Below, one piece after another: positions 51,898 through 64,000 of a stretch of DNA of 64,000 bases. The stretch is from Micropterix aruncella (lineage: Eukaryota; Arthropoda; Insecta; Lepidoptera; Micropterigidae). The DNA lies in NCBI GenBank assembly GCA_944548615.1, contig CALYMY010000085.1, forward strand, positions 87,582 through 151,581, given 5' to 3'. A program made the translations under genes and the position numbers. The notes under the pieces are model-generated. The model had not been told where the DNA came from, did not search any database, and was given only the letters and a program-made list of their open reading frames with translations. The first letter of the stretch is position 1; each line of letters starts with the position of its first letter.

Positions 51898-53978
51898 CAT
51901 ACATACACACTTACCGTCTTACATACATACACACTTACCGTCTTACATACATACACACTTACCGTCTTACATACATACACACTTACCGTCTTACATACAT
52001 ACACACTTACCGTCTTACATACGTACACACTTACCGTCTTACATACGTACACACTTTCCGTCTTACATACGTACACACTTACCGTCTTACATACGTACAC
52101 ACTTACCGTCTTACATACGTACACACTTACCGTCTTACATACGTACACACTTACCGTCTTACATACGTACACACTTACCGTCTTACATACGTACACACTT
52201 ACCGTCTTACATACGTACACACTTACCGTCTTACATACGTACACACTTACCGTCTTACATACGTACACACTTACCGTCTTACATACGTACACACTTACCG
52301 TCTTACATACATACACACTTACCGTCTTACATACATACACACTTACCGTCTTACATACATACACACTTACCGTCTTACATACATACACACTTACCGTCTT
52401 ACATACATACACACTTACCGTCTTACATACATACACACTTACCGTCTTACATACATACACACTTACCGTCTTACATACATACACACTTACCGTCTTACAT
52501 ACATACACACTTACCGTCTTACATACATACACACTTACCGTCTTACATACATACACACTTACCGTCTTACATACATAAACACTTACCGTCTTACATACAT
52601 ACACACTTACCGTCTTACATACATACACACTTACCGTCTTACATACATACACACTTACCGTCTTACATACATACACACTTACCGTCTTACATACATACAC
52701 ACTTACCGTCTTACATACATACACACTTACCGTCTTACATACATACACACTTACCGTCTTACATACATACACACTTACCGTCTTACATACATACACACTT
52801 ACCGTCTTACATACATACACACTTACCGTCTTACATACATACACAGTTACCGTCTTACATACATACACACTTACCGTCTTACATACATACACACTTACCG
52901 TCTCACATACATACACACTTACCGTCTTACATACATACACACTTACCGTCTTACATACATACACACTTACCGTCTTACATACATACACACTTACCGTCTT
53001 ACATACATACACACTTACCGTCTTACATACATACACACTTACCGTCTTACATACATACACACTTACCGTCTCACATACATACATACTTACCGTCTTACAT
53101 ACATACATACTTACCGTCTTACATACATACACACTTACCGTCTTACATACATACACACTTACCGTCTTACATACATACACACTTACCGTCTTACATACAT
53201 ACACACTTACCGTCTTACATACATACACACTTACCGTCTTACATACATACACACTTACCGTCTTACATACATACACACTTACCGTCTTACATACATACAC
53301 ACTTACCGTCTTACATACATACACACTTAACGTCTTACATACATACACACTTACCGTCTTACATACATACACACTTACCGTCTTACATACATACATACTT
53401 ACCGTCTTACATACATACACACTTACCGTCTTACATACATACACACTTACCGTCTTACATACATACACACTTACCGTCTTACATACATACACACTTACCG
53501 TCTTACATACATACACACTTACCGTCTTACATACATACACACTTACCGTCTTACATAAATACACACTTACCGTCTTACATACATACACACTTACCGTCTT
53601 ACATACATACACACTTACCGTCTTACATACATACACACTTACCGTCTTACATACATACACACTTACCGTCTTACATACATACACACTTACCGTCTTACAT
53701 ACATACACACTTACCGTCTTACATACATACACACTTACCGTCTTACATACATACACAATTACCGTCTTACATACATACACACTTTCCGTCTTACATACAT
53801 ACACACTTACCGTCTTACATACATACACACTTACCGTCTTACATACATACACACTTACCGTCTTACATACATACACACTTACCGTCTTACATACATACAC
53901 ACTTACCGTCTTACATACATACACACTTACCATCTTACATACATACACACTTACCGTCTTACATACATACACACTTAC
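51898..53978. repeat. 24-bp minisatellite array 8 (~87 units)
   Basis: It begins with five standard units, then about twelve TACGTA-type units (52019-52300) including one CTTTCCG variant, then standard units with the linked CACAGTT (52846) and GTCTCACAT (52902) markers and a second GTCTCACAT at 53072 beside two CATACTT units. The break between the two 5760-bp duplicated units lies within 53109-53131; the rest repeats the 5' flank of copy 3. Confidence 0.96.
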
Positions 53979-53979
53979 G

Positions 53980-54360
53980 CTGCGTAAAGCATACGGTGGC
54001 ACCCAAATGGCGTGGGTGAGACTACCGGTGGAAACGGCGAAGAAAGTTGTCGGGAAAGACGGCAAGATCAAGATAGGCTGGGTTAACTGCCGGATTAGAG
54101 GAGTGGAGAGGCCCCTAAAATGCTATAAGTGCTGGGACTTCGGGCATCTTGCTAACAATTGCAAGAGTGAGGTAGACCGCTCCAAACTCTGCATAAAATG
54201 CGGCGAGGACGGCCACTTGGTGGCCAATTGCAAGAAGGAAGCCAAATGCGCCCTCTGTGTCACGAAGGGCTTCGCGGACAATTGCGCTCACATCGCTGGT
54301 AGCAATAGATGTCCGGTGTACAAGAAGGCTGTCCAGGCGTCAAAAATAAAACGACGATGA
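53980..54360 (+). pseudogene. ORF1 (Gag) 3' fragment, copy 4
   Basis: The same 126-codon remnant (residues 316-441, three zinc knuckles) as in copy 3, and apparently identical to it. No native start or promoter. Confidence 0.88.
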
Positions 54361-57350
54361 GAGTACTGCAGCTCAACCTCAATCACTGTGAGGCTGCACA
54401 CGACCTGCTAACGCAGTCGGTGCGGGAGCTGAAGCCCGACCTCGTCATGATCTCGGAGCCATACAAGCATCTCAATGGTCAGCCGTGGGAGACGGACACC
54501 ACCGCTAAGGCCGTTATTTGGTCCTGTGGTAAGCATCCTTTCCAGAGGGTTGCCAACACGACGGAGAGCGGCTTTGTAAGAGCTAAGCTGGATGAAATCC
54601 ACTTCTACAGCTGCTATGCACCACCTAGCCTATCCATCGACTAGTTTTCGGACCTCCTGGTCCGACTTACTGAGGATGCGAAGCAGCACATCCCCGTGGC
54701 AATCGCTGGGGACTTCAATGCCTGGGCAGTCGACTGGGGCAGTAAGGAGACGAACGCGAGGGGGCAAACTCTGCTAGAGGCCATGTCCTCATTGGATGTG
54801 GTCTTGCTGAATAGTGGCGAGAAACCGACGTTCGAAAGAGGAGAGGCGAGGTCAATCGTGGACCTCACCTTCGTGAGCAGCAGCCTCGCTACGGGAAGCT
54901 GCTCTTGGGAGGTCATGGATATCTACACCGCCAGTGACCATAACGCGATCTTCTGGGAGGTATCCACCAAACGGAAGACTGGACCAGCACCTAGAAAGAC
55001 GAATGCTGTTGGCTGGAAGGCGAACGCGTTCGACCCCAGCTCACTCCAGGAGGCCTTCGATGATCGTCCGATCAATGGTAGCAATGCCACGGAGAAGGCG
55101 CAGGAAGTCATGAGGAGAGTCACGGAATCTTGCGATGCAGCTATGCCCCGTAAGCGCAGTGCAAACAAATTCCCGTCGGTATATTGGTGGAACGATACCA
55201 TCGCCGCCCTTCGCAAGGATTGTATCCGGGCGAGGAGACAGGCACAGCGAGGCCGGAAGAAACCAGACTCCGAAGAACTGGAGACAAAATACAAAGAGGC
55301 ACGTCGGACGCTCAACAAAGCGATCAAGGTTAGTAAGGGTCAGTGCTGGAATGAGCTCCTTGACGAAGTCGAGGGGGACCCGTGGGGGAGACCGTATGGT
55401 GTAGTCATGAAGCGGCTGAAAAGCCAGCCGATGCCATCGCCTACCTGTCCCAAGCTCCTGAGAAAGATCGTCGCGGTGCTGTTCCCACAACAACCGGAGC
55501 TCGACTTCTGCACTGAGGAGCACGTCATGGAGGTGATCCCCCCAGTAACTCCTGCGCAGCTGCTGGAAGCCTGTGGCCGATTCGGAAACACCAAGGCGCC
55601 AGGACTGGATGGAATCCCCAACGTTGCCCTGAAGGTGACCATCAACACAGCACCTGGAATATTCCTGGATGTATACGACGCGTGTCTTCAGGAAGGGATT
55701 TTTCCTACAATGTGGAAGCAACAGAGACTGGTACTTCTTCCCAAGGGGAAGAAGCCACCAGATGAACCTTCGTCCTATCGTCCACTCTGCATGCTGGACA
55801 CCGCCGGGAAGATACTGGAGCGTATAATACATAAGAGGATAGAAGATGTAGTCGAGCCACAACTGGCTGACAACCAATACGGGTTTCGTAGAGGCCGCTC
55901 CACCTTGGATGCCATCAACCTAGTCGTCTCGATGGCACGGGACGCAATATCTGGCACCAGGTGGAAATCGGGTACAAAGCAGTACTGTTTGGTAGTAACG
56001 TTGGATGTCAAAAATGCCTTCAACTCTGCCAGATGGGACTGCATCATGGAGGCCCTAGCGAAGATGAACGTGCCAGGATACCTGCGGAGGATGGTTGGAA
56101 GCTACTTCACCGACAGGGTCCTAAAATACGATACGGATGAAGGCGCCAAGGAGTACAGAGTCACCGGTGGTGTTCCCCAGGGCTCAGTGCTTGGCCCTCT
56201 CCTGTGGAACGTCATGTACGACGGTCTCCTGAAGCTGACTCTGCCGAAGAAGGCTAGACTCGTCGCATTTGCGGATGACGTGGCCCTCGTAATCGTCGCC
56301 AAACAACTGGAGGAGATCGATTACATCTTTGGCATCACCTACGCAACGATCCGCCAATGGATGATCTCGGTGGGACTGATGTTGGCAGATCATAAGACAG
56401 AGGCCGTGCTGATCACTAGCAGGCAGAAAATTGAAACTATCACGCTGCGAGTCGGGGACCACGAAATCACTTCCCAGTCGTCACTACGGTATCTGGGAGT
56501 GATGATCGATGCCCGGCTCAGCTTTAAGCAGCAGGCAGAGCACGTCGGTACCAAAGCGGCGGGAGTTGGGACGGTCTTGTCTCGGCTCATGCCCAACATT
56601 GGAGGCCCGAAACAGAAAAGAAGAGCACTGCTGTCGTCGGTCACCACGTCAGTCCTTACATATGGGATTGCCATTTGGGCTGACGTACTGTTGATCCAGC
56701 ACGCACGACGGAAGGTGGCGTCGGTCTACCGGTTGAGTGCCCTCAGAGTGGCCAGTGCATTCCGCACGGTGTCGGAGGATGCTGTGTGCGTTATCACCGG
56801 GATGCTGCCTATCGGAGTACTCGCGGAGGAACGAAGATGCCTCTATAGGCGAAAGGGGTCAACAACGCTAGGACCAGCTGAGCTGAAGACGGACGAGAGG
56901 ACCAACAGTCTGCATCGATGGCAGTTGCTGTGGGACGCCTCGACCAATGGGAGATGGACTCACCGCCTGATCCCGCAGGTGGACGCATGGGTCAAACGGC
57001 CACACGGAGAGGTCAACTATTACCTCACCCAGATGCTCTCAGGACATGGGTGCTATCGGGCCTATCTTCACAAGTTTCACCACGAGGATTCCCCGGAGTG
57101 CCCGGCCTGCGCAGGAGTCTCCGAAGATGCGGAGCATGTATTCTTCGTGTGCCCGCGCTTCAACGCGTCCCGAAGCGCTTTCGAGACTGCAGTCGGAGGA
57201 AGGATCCAGCCTGAAAACCTGGCGGAAGCTATGCTTTCGACAGAGTCAGCCTGGGAAGCAACCAGCACTTTTGCGGCGGAAGTCCTAAAGGACCTACGCC
57301 AAGCTGAACAGGAGAGAAACAAGGGCAAGAGGAAAAAGAAGAACCACTAA
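54357..57350 (+). pseudogene. ORF2, copy 4: inactivated by nonsense codon at residue 96
   Basis: The same frame as copy 3 except that GAG (Glu96) is TAG at 54642-54644, ending translation inside the endonuclease domain after SLSID. The remaining 901 codons, including the rest of the endonuclease, RT and C-terminal knuckle, are open and unchanged. The stop must be younger than the segmental duplication because copy 3 retains Glu. No other change was noticed. Confidence 0.92.
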
Positions 57351-57657
57351 GAGGAAGGAAGCAGTGACTTCGACCATCCGAAGGAAGAGCAAAGGCTTAA
57401 TCCTCCCCCCGCGCAGTAATGCCTACCGGCGATCCCACGGGGTAACAGGAGGCAGGTGGTAGAGGATGTTTTTTAGTCGGTACGGGTTGCATATTCGCCG
57501 AGCCAATGATACATGTCGGGTCTCACCAACCACGGCGGCTCGTGGTCAATAAGACCTGACCAAGCCCGACACTCCACCCTGGGAAACCCTATCCCGGGTG
57601 CGTACGTAAAAAGTATTTTAAACCTCTACATACAAAAAAAAAAAAAAAAAAAAAAAA
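57351..57657 (+). other. 3' UTR and A tail of copy 4
   Basis: Identical by eye to 51591-51897, including the subfamily changes and the 24-nt A tail, followed by CATACATACACACTTAC at the same satellite phase. Confidence 0.8.
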
Positions 57658-60600
57658 CATACATACACACTTACCGTCTTACATACATACACACTTACCG
57701 TCTTACATACATACACACTTACCGTCTTACATACATACACACTTACCGTCTTACATACATACACACTTACCGTCTTACATACGTACACACTTACCGTCTT
57801 ACATACGTACACACTTTCCGTCTTACATACGTACACACTTACCGTCTTACATACGTACACACTTACCGTCTTACATACGTACACACTTACCGTCTTACAT
57901 ACGTACACACTTACCGTCTTACATACGTACACACTTACCGTCTTACATACGTACACACTTACCGTCTTACATACGTACACACTTACCGTCTTACATACGT
58001 ACACACTTACCGTCTTACATACGTACACACTTACCGTCTTACATACGTACACACTTACCGTCTTACATACATACACACTTACCGTCTTACATACATACAC
58101 ACTTACCGTCTTACATACATACACACTTACCGTCTTACATACATACACACTTACCGTCTTACATACATACACACTTACCGTCTTACATACATACACACTT
58201 ACCGTCTTACATACATACACACTTACCGTCTTACATACATACACACTTACCGTCTTACATACATACACACTTACCGTCTTACATACATACACACTTACCG
58301 TCTTACATACATACACACTTACCGTCTTACATACATAAACACTTACCGTCTTACATACATACACACTTACCGTCTTACATACATACACACTTACCGTCTT
58401 ACATACATACACACTTACCGTCTTACATACATACACACTTACCGTCTTACATACATACACACTTACCGTCTTACATACATACACACTTACCGTCTTACAT
58501 ACATACACACTTACCGTCTTACATACATACACACTTACCGTCTTACATACATACACACTTACCGTCTTACATACATACACACTTACCGTCTTACATACAT
58601 ACACAGTTACCGTCTTACATACATACACACTTACCGTCTTACATACATACACACTTACCGTCTCACATACATACACACTTACCGTCTTACATACATACAC
58701 ACTTACCGTCTTACATACATACACACTTACCGTCTTACATACATACACACTTACCGTCTTACATACATACACACTTACCGTCTTACATACATACACACTT
58801 ACCGTCTTACATACATACACACTTACCGTCTCACATACATACATACTTACCGTCTTACATACATACATACTTACCGTCTTACATACATACATACTTACCG
58901 TCTTACATACATACATACTTACCGTCTTACATACATACATACTTACCGTCTTACATACATAAATACTTACCGTCTTACATACATACATACTTACCGTCTT
59001 TCATACATACATACTTACCGTCTTACATACATACATACTTACCGTCTTACATACATACATACTTACCGTCTTACATACATACATACTTACCGTCTTACAT
59101 ACATACATACTTACCGTCTTACATACATACATACTCACCGTCTTACATACATACATACTTACCGTCTTACATACATACATACTTACCGTCTTACATACAT
59201 ACATACTTACCGTATTACATACATACATACTTACCGTCTTACATACATACATACTTACCGTCTTACATACATACATACTTACCGTCTTACATACATACAT
59301 ACTTACCGTCTTACATACATACATACTTACCGTCTTACATACATACATACTTACCGTCTTACATACATATATACTTACCGTCTTACATACATACATACTT
59401 ACCGTCTTACATACATACATACTTACCGTCTTACATACATACATACTTACCGTCTTACATACATACATACTTACCGTCTTACATACATACATACTTACCG
59501 TCTTACATACATACATACTTACCGTCTTACATACATACATACTTACCGTCTTACATACATACATACTTACCGTCTTACATACATACATACTTACCGTCTT
59601 ACATACATACATACTTACCGTCTTACATACATACATACTTACCGTCTTACATACATACATACTTACCGTCTTACATACATACATACTTACCGTCTTACAT
59701 ACATACATACTTACCGTCTTACATACATACATACTTACCGTCTTACATACATACATACTTACCGTCTTACATACATACATACTTACCGTCTTACATACAT
59801 ACATACTTACCGTCTTACATACATACATACTTACCGTCTTACATACATACATACTTACCGTCTTACATACATACATACTTACCGTCTTACATACATACAT
59901 ACTTACCGTCTTACATACATACATACTTACCGTCTTACATACATACATACTTACCGTCTTACATACATACATACTTACCGTCTTACATACATACATACTT
60001 ACCGTCTTACATACATACATACTTACCGTCTTACATACTTACATACTTACCGTCTTACATACATACATACTTACCGTCTTACATACATACATACTTACCG
60101 TCTTACATACATCTACACTTACCGTCTTACATACATACACACTTACCGTCTTACATACATACACACTTACCGTCTTACATACATACACACTTACCGTCTT
60201 ACATACATACACACTTACCGTCTTACATACATACACACTTACCGTCTTACATACATACACACTTACCGTCTTACATACATACACACTTACCGTCTTACAT
60301 ACATACACACTTACCGTTTTACATACATACACACTTACCGTCTTACATACATACACACTTACCGTCTTACATACATACACACTTACCGTCTTACATACAT
60401 ACACACTTACCGTCTTACATACATACACACTTACCGTCTTACATACATACACACTTACCGTCTTACATACATACACACTTACCGTCTTACATACATACAC
60501 ACTTACCGTCTTACATACATACACACTTACCGTCTTACATACATACACACTTACCGTCTTACATACATACACACTTACCGTCTTACATACATACACACTT

Positions 60601-63600
60601 ACCGTCTTACCCTACATACACACTTACCGTCTTACATACATACACACTTACCGTCTTACATACATACACACTTACCGTCTTACATACATACACACTTACC
60701 GTCTTACATACATACACACTTACCGTCTTACATACATACACACTTACCGTCTTACATACATACACACTTACCGTCTTACATACATACACACTTACCGTCT
60801 TACATACATACACACTTACCGTCTTACATACATACACACTTACCGTCTTACATACATACACACTTACCGTCTTACATACATACACACTTACCGTCTTACA
60901 TACATACACACTTACCGTCTTACATACATACACACTTACCGTCTCACATACGTACACACTTACCGTCTTACATACGTACACACTTACCGTCTTACATACG
61001 TACACACTTACCGTCTTACATACATACACACTTACCGTCTTACATACATACACACTTACCGTCTTACATACATACACACTTACCGTCTTACATACATACA
61101 CACTTACCGTCTTACATACATACACACTTACCGTCTTACATACATACACACTTACCGTCTTACATACATACACACTTACCGTCTTACATACATACACACT
61201 TACCGTCTTACATACATACACACTTACCGTCTTACATACATACACACTTACCGTCTTACATACATACACACTTACCGTCTTACATACATACACACTTACC
61301 GTCTTACATACATACACAGTTACCGTCTTACATACATACACACTTACCGTCTTACATACATACACACTTACCGTCTCACATACATACACACTTACCGTCT
61401 TACATACATACACACTTACCGTCTTACATACATACACACTTACCGTCTTACATACATACACACTTACCGTCTTACATACATACACACTTACCTTCTTACA
61501 TACAAACACACTTACCGTCTTACATACATACACACTTACCGTCTTACATACATACACACTTACCGTCTTACATACATACACACTTACCGTCTTACATACA
61601 TACACACCTACCGTCTTACATACATACACACTTACCGTCTTACATACATACACACTTACCGTCTTACATACATACACACTTACCGTCTTACATACATACA
61701 CACTTACCGTCTTACATACATAAACACTTACCGTCTTACATACATACACACTTACCGTCTTACATACATACACACTTACCGTCTTACATACATACACACT
61801 TACCGTCTTACATACATACACACTTACCGTCTTACATACATACACACTTACCGTCTTACATACGTACACACTTACCGTCTTACATACGTACACACTTACC
61901 GTCTTACATACGTACACACTTACCGTCTTACATACGTACACACTTACCGTCTTACATACGTACACACTTACCGTCTTACATACGTACACACTTACCGTCT
62001 TACATACGTACACACTTATCGTCTTACATACGTACACACTTACCGTCTTACATACGTACACACTTACCGCCTTACATACGTACACACTTACCGTCTTACA
62101 TACGTACACACTTACCGTCTTACATACATACACACTTACCGTCTTACATACATACACACTTACCGTCTTACATACATACACACTTACCGTCTTACATACA
62201 TACACACTTACCGTCTTACATACACACTTACCGTCTTACATACATACACACTTACCGTCTTACATACATACACACTTACCGTCTTACATACATACACACT
62301 TACCGTCTTACATACATACACACTTACCGTCTTACATACATACACACTTACCGTCTTACATACATACACACTTACCGTCTTACATACATACACACTTACC
62401 GTCTTACATACGTACACACTTACCGTCTTACATACGTACACACTTACCGTCTTACATACATACACACTTACCGTCTTACATACATACACACTTACCGTCT
62501 TACATACATACACACTTACCGTCTTACATACATACACACTTACCGTCTTACATACATACACACTTACCGTCTTACATACATACACACTTACCGTCTTACA
62601 TACATACACACTTACCGTCTTACATACATACACACTTACCGTCTTACATACATACACACTTACCGTCTTACATACATACACACTTACCGTCTTACATACA
62701 TACACACTTACCGTCTTACATACATACACACTTACCGTCTTACATACATACACACTTACCGTCTTACATACATACACACTTACCGTCTTACATACATACA
62801 CACTTACCGTCTTACATACGTACACACTTACCGTCTTACATACGTACACACTTACCGTCTTACATACGTACACACTTACCGTCTTACATACGTACACACT
62901 TACCGTCTTACATACGTACACACTTACCGTCTTACATACGTACACACTTACCGTCTTACATACATACACACTTACCGTCTTACATACATACACACTTACC
63001 GTCTCACATACATACACACTTACCGTCTTACATACATACACACTTACCGTCTTACATACATACACACTTACCGTCTTACATACATACACACTTACCGTCT
63101 TACATACATACACACTTACCGTCTTACATACATACACACTTACCGTCTTACATACATACACACTTACCGTCTTACATACATACACACTTACCGTCTTACA
63201 TACATACACACTTACCGTCTTACATACATACACACTTATCGTCTTACATACATACACACTTACCGTCTTACATACATACACACTTACCGTCTTACATACA
63301 TACACACTTACCGTCTTACATACATACACACTTACCGTCTTACATACATACACACTTACCGTCTTACATACATACACACTTACCGTCTTACATACATACA
63401 CACTTACCGTCTTACATACATACACACTTACCGTCTTACATAGATACACACTTACCGTCTTACATACATACACGCTTACCGTCTTACATACATACATACT
63501 TACCGTCTTACATACATACACACTTACCGTCTTACATACATACATACTTACCGTCTTACATACATACATACTTTCCGTCTTACATACATACATACTTACC

Positions 63601-64000
63601 GTCTTACATACATACATACTTACCGTCTTACATACATACATACTTACCGTCTTACATACATACATACTTACCGTCTTACATACATACACACTTACCGTCT
63701 TACATACATACACACTTACCGTCTTACATACATACACACTTACCGTCTTACATACATACACACTTACCGTCTTACATACATACACACTTACCGTCTTACA
63801 TACATACACACTTACCGTCTTACATACATACACACTTACCGTCTTACATACATACACACTTACCGTCTTACATACATACACACTTACCGTCTTACATACA
63901 TACACACTTACCGTCTTACATACATACACACTTACCGTCTTACATACGTACACACTTACCGTCTTACATACGTACACACTTACCGTCTTACATACGTACA
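57658..64000. repeat. 24-bp minisatellite array 9 (~264 units), open at window end
   Basis: The first 1.2 kb repeats array 8. From 58841 to 60110 there are ~50 CATACTT-type units with a TACTTACAT variant at 60039 and an ATCTACACTT variant at 60113. A TTACCCTACATAC interruption follows at 60609. These landmarks parallel 43957, 44031 and 44504. Later it has TACGTA runs (60952-61015, 61860-62115, 62405-62455, 62818-62945, 63945 to the end), the linked CACAGTT/GTCTCACAT pair (61319, 61376) and a 20-bp unit at 62215-62234. The array continues past the window. Confidence 0.96.

Larger units (their letters stand above)
47349..53108. repeat. segmental tandem duplication, first 5760-bp unit
   Basis: Contains 3' satellite of array 7, the whole of truncated Waldo-like copy 3 and the first ~1.2 kb of array 8. 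It matches 53109-58868 base for base in the lines I compared, including rare satellite variants (TTAACGTC at 47568/53328, ATAAATACAC near 47797/53557, CACAATTACC near 47997/53757, CTTTCCG near 48023/53783), apart from one G-to-T change in copy 4. Mismatches appear left of 47349. Confidence 0.9.
53979..57657 (+). mobile_element. 5'-truncated Waldo-like element, copy 4 (duplicate of copy 3)
   Basis: 3679 bp with the same truncation point, same 5' junction bases, same diagnostic substitutions and same 24-nt A tail as copy 3, exactly 5760 bp downstream. Two independent insertions would not share a random truncation junction plus satellite variants on both sides, so copy 4 arose by segmental duplication. 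It differs from copy 3 by a stop codon in ORF2. Confidence 0.92.
53109..58868. repeat. segmental tandem duplication, second 5760-bp unit
   Basis: Near-identical to 47349-53108. Similarity continues about 23 bp past its right end and then breaks at 58892 (CACACTT versus CATACTT), as expected for exchange within one 24-bp repeat. It contains truncated copy 4. Confidence 0.9.

Overview
The window is eukaryotic repeat DNA, most likely from an insect or other arthropod. About 60% of it is one 24-bp minisatellite in long head-to-tail arrays. The rest is non-LTR retrotransposons plus two other AT-rich tandem repeats. I see no host protein gene, rRNA, tRNA or prokaryotic feature. The arthropod call rests on a retrotransposon family with R1-clade architecture (CCHC Gag, then endonuclease-RT with a C-terminal CCHC) and on a target that fits the (ACAY)n preference described for Waldo elements. 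The host order cannot be fixed from this sequence.

Layout: 1-6450 satellite; 6451-7531 and 8180-9587 two blocks of a ~327-bp AT-rich repeat (3 and 4 units) separated by satellite; 9588-15643 satellite; 15644-16579 a very AT-rich ~170-bp repeat with long (TA)n runs; 16580-20689 satellite; 20690-25615 full-length Waldo-like copy 1; 25616-32670 satellite; ~32671-37667 a minus-strand CR1/jockey-group element with PHD-type ORF1; 37668-38399 satellite; 38400-43327 full-length Waldo-like copy 2; 43328-48218 satellite; 48219-51897 5'-truncated copy 3; 51898-53978 satellite; 53979-57657 5'-truncated copy 4; 57658-64000 satellite.

The four Waldo-like copies lie in the same orientation and join the satellite at the same phase. 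Each is followed by CATACATAC directly after the A tail, and the two full-length copies carry 14-15 bp apparent target-site duplications, as expected of an R1-type site-specific element. Copies 1 and 2 have intact ORF1 and ORF2 and differ at only about 15 positions that I noticed, so they are recent and may be competent. Copies 3 and 4 descend from one truncated insertion, multiplied by a 5760-bp tandem duplication with both breakpoints in satellite; copy 4 then acquired a nonsense codon in ORF2.

The apparent giant open frames in the arrays (up to ~2400 codons) are artefacts of a 24-bp period (a multiple of 3) whose unit lacks stop codons in several frames. The biology of interest is a satellite that is strongly strand-asymmetric, homogenised by unequal exchange, and colonised by a satellite-specific retrotransposon. 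This resembles the TRAS/SART-telomere relationship in silkworm, but a telomeric or centromeric role is inference only.
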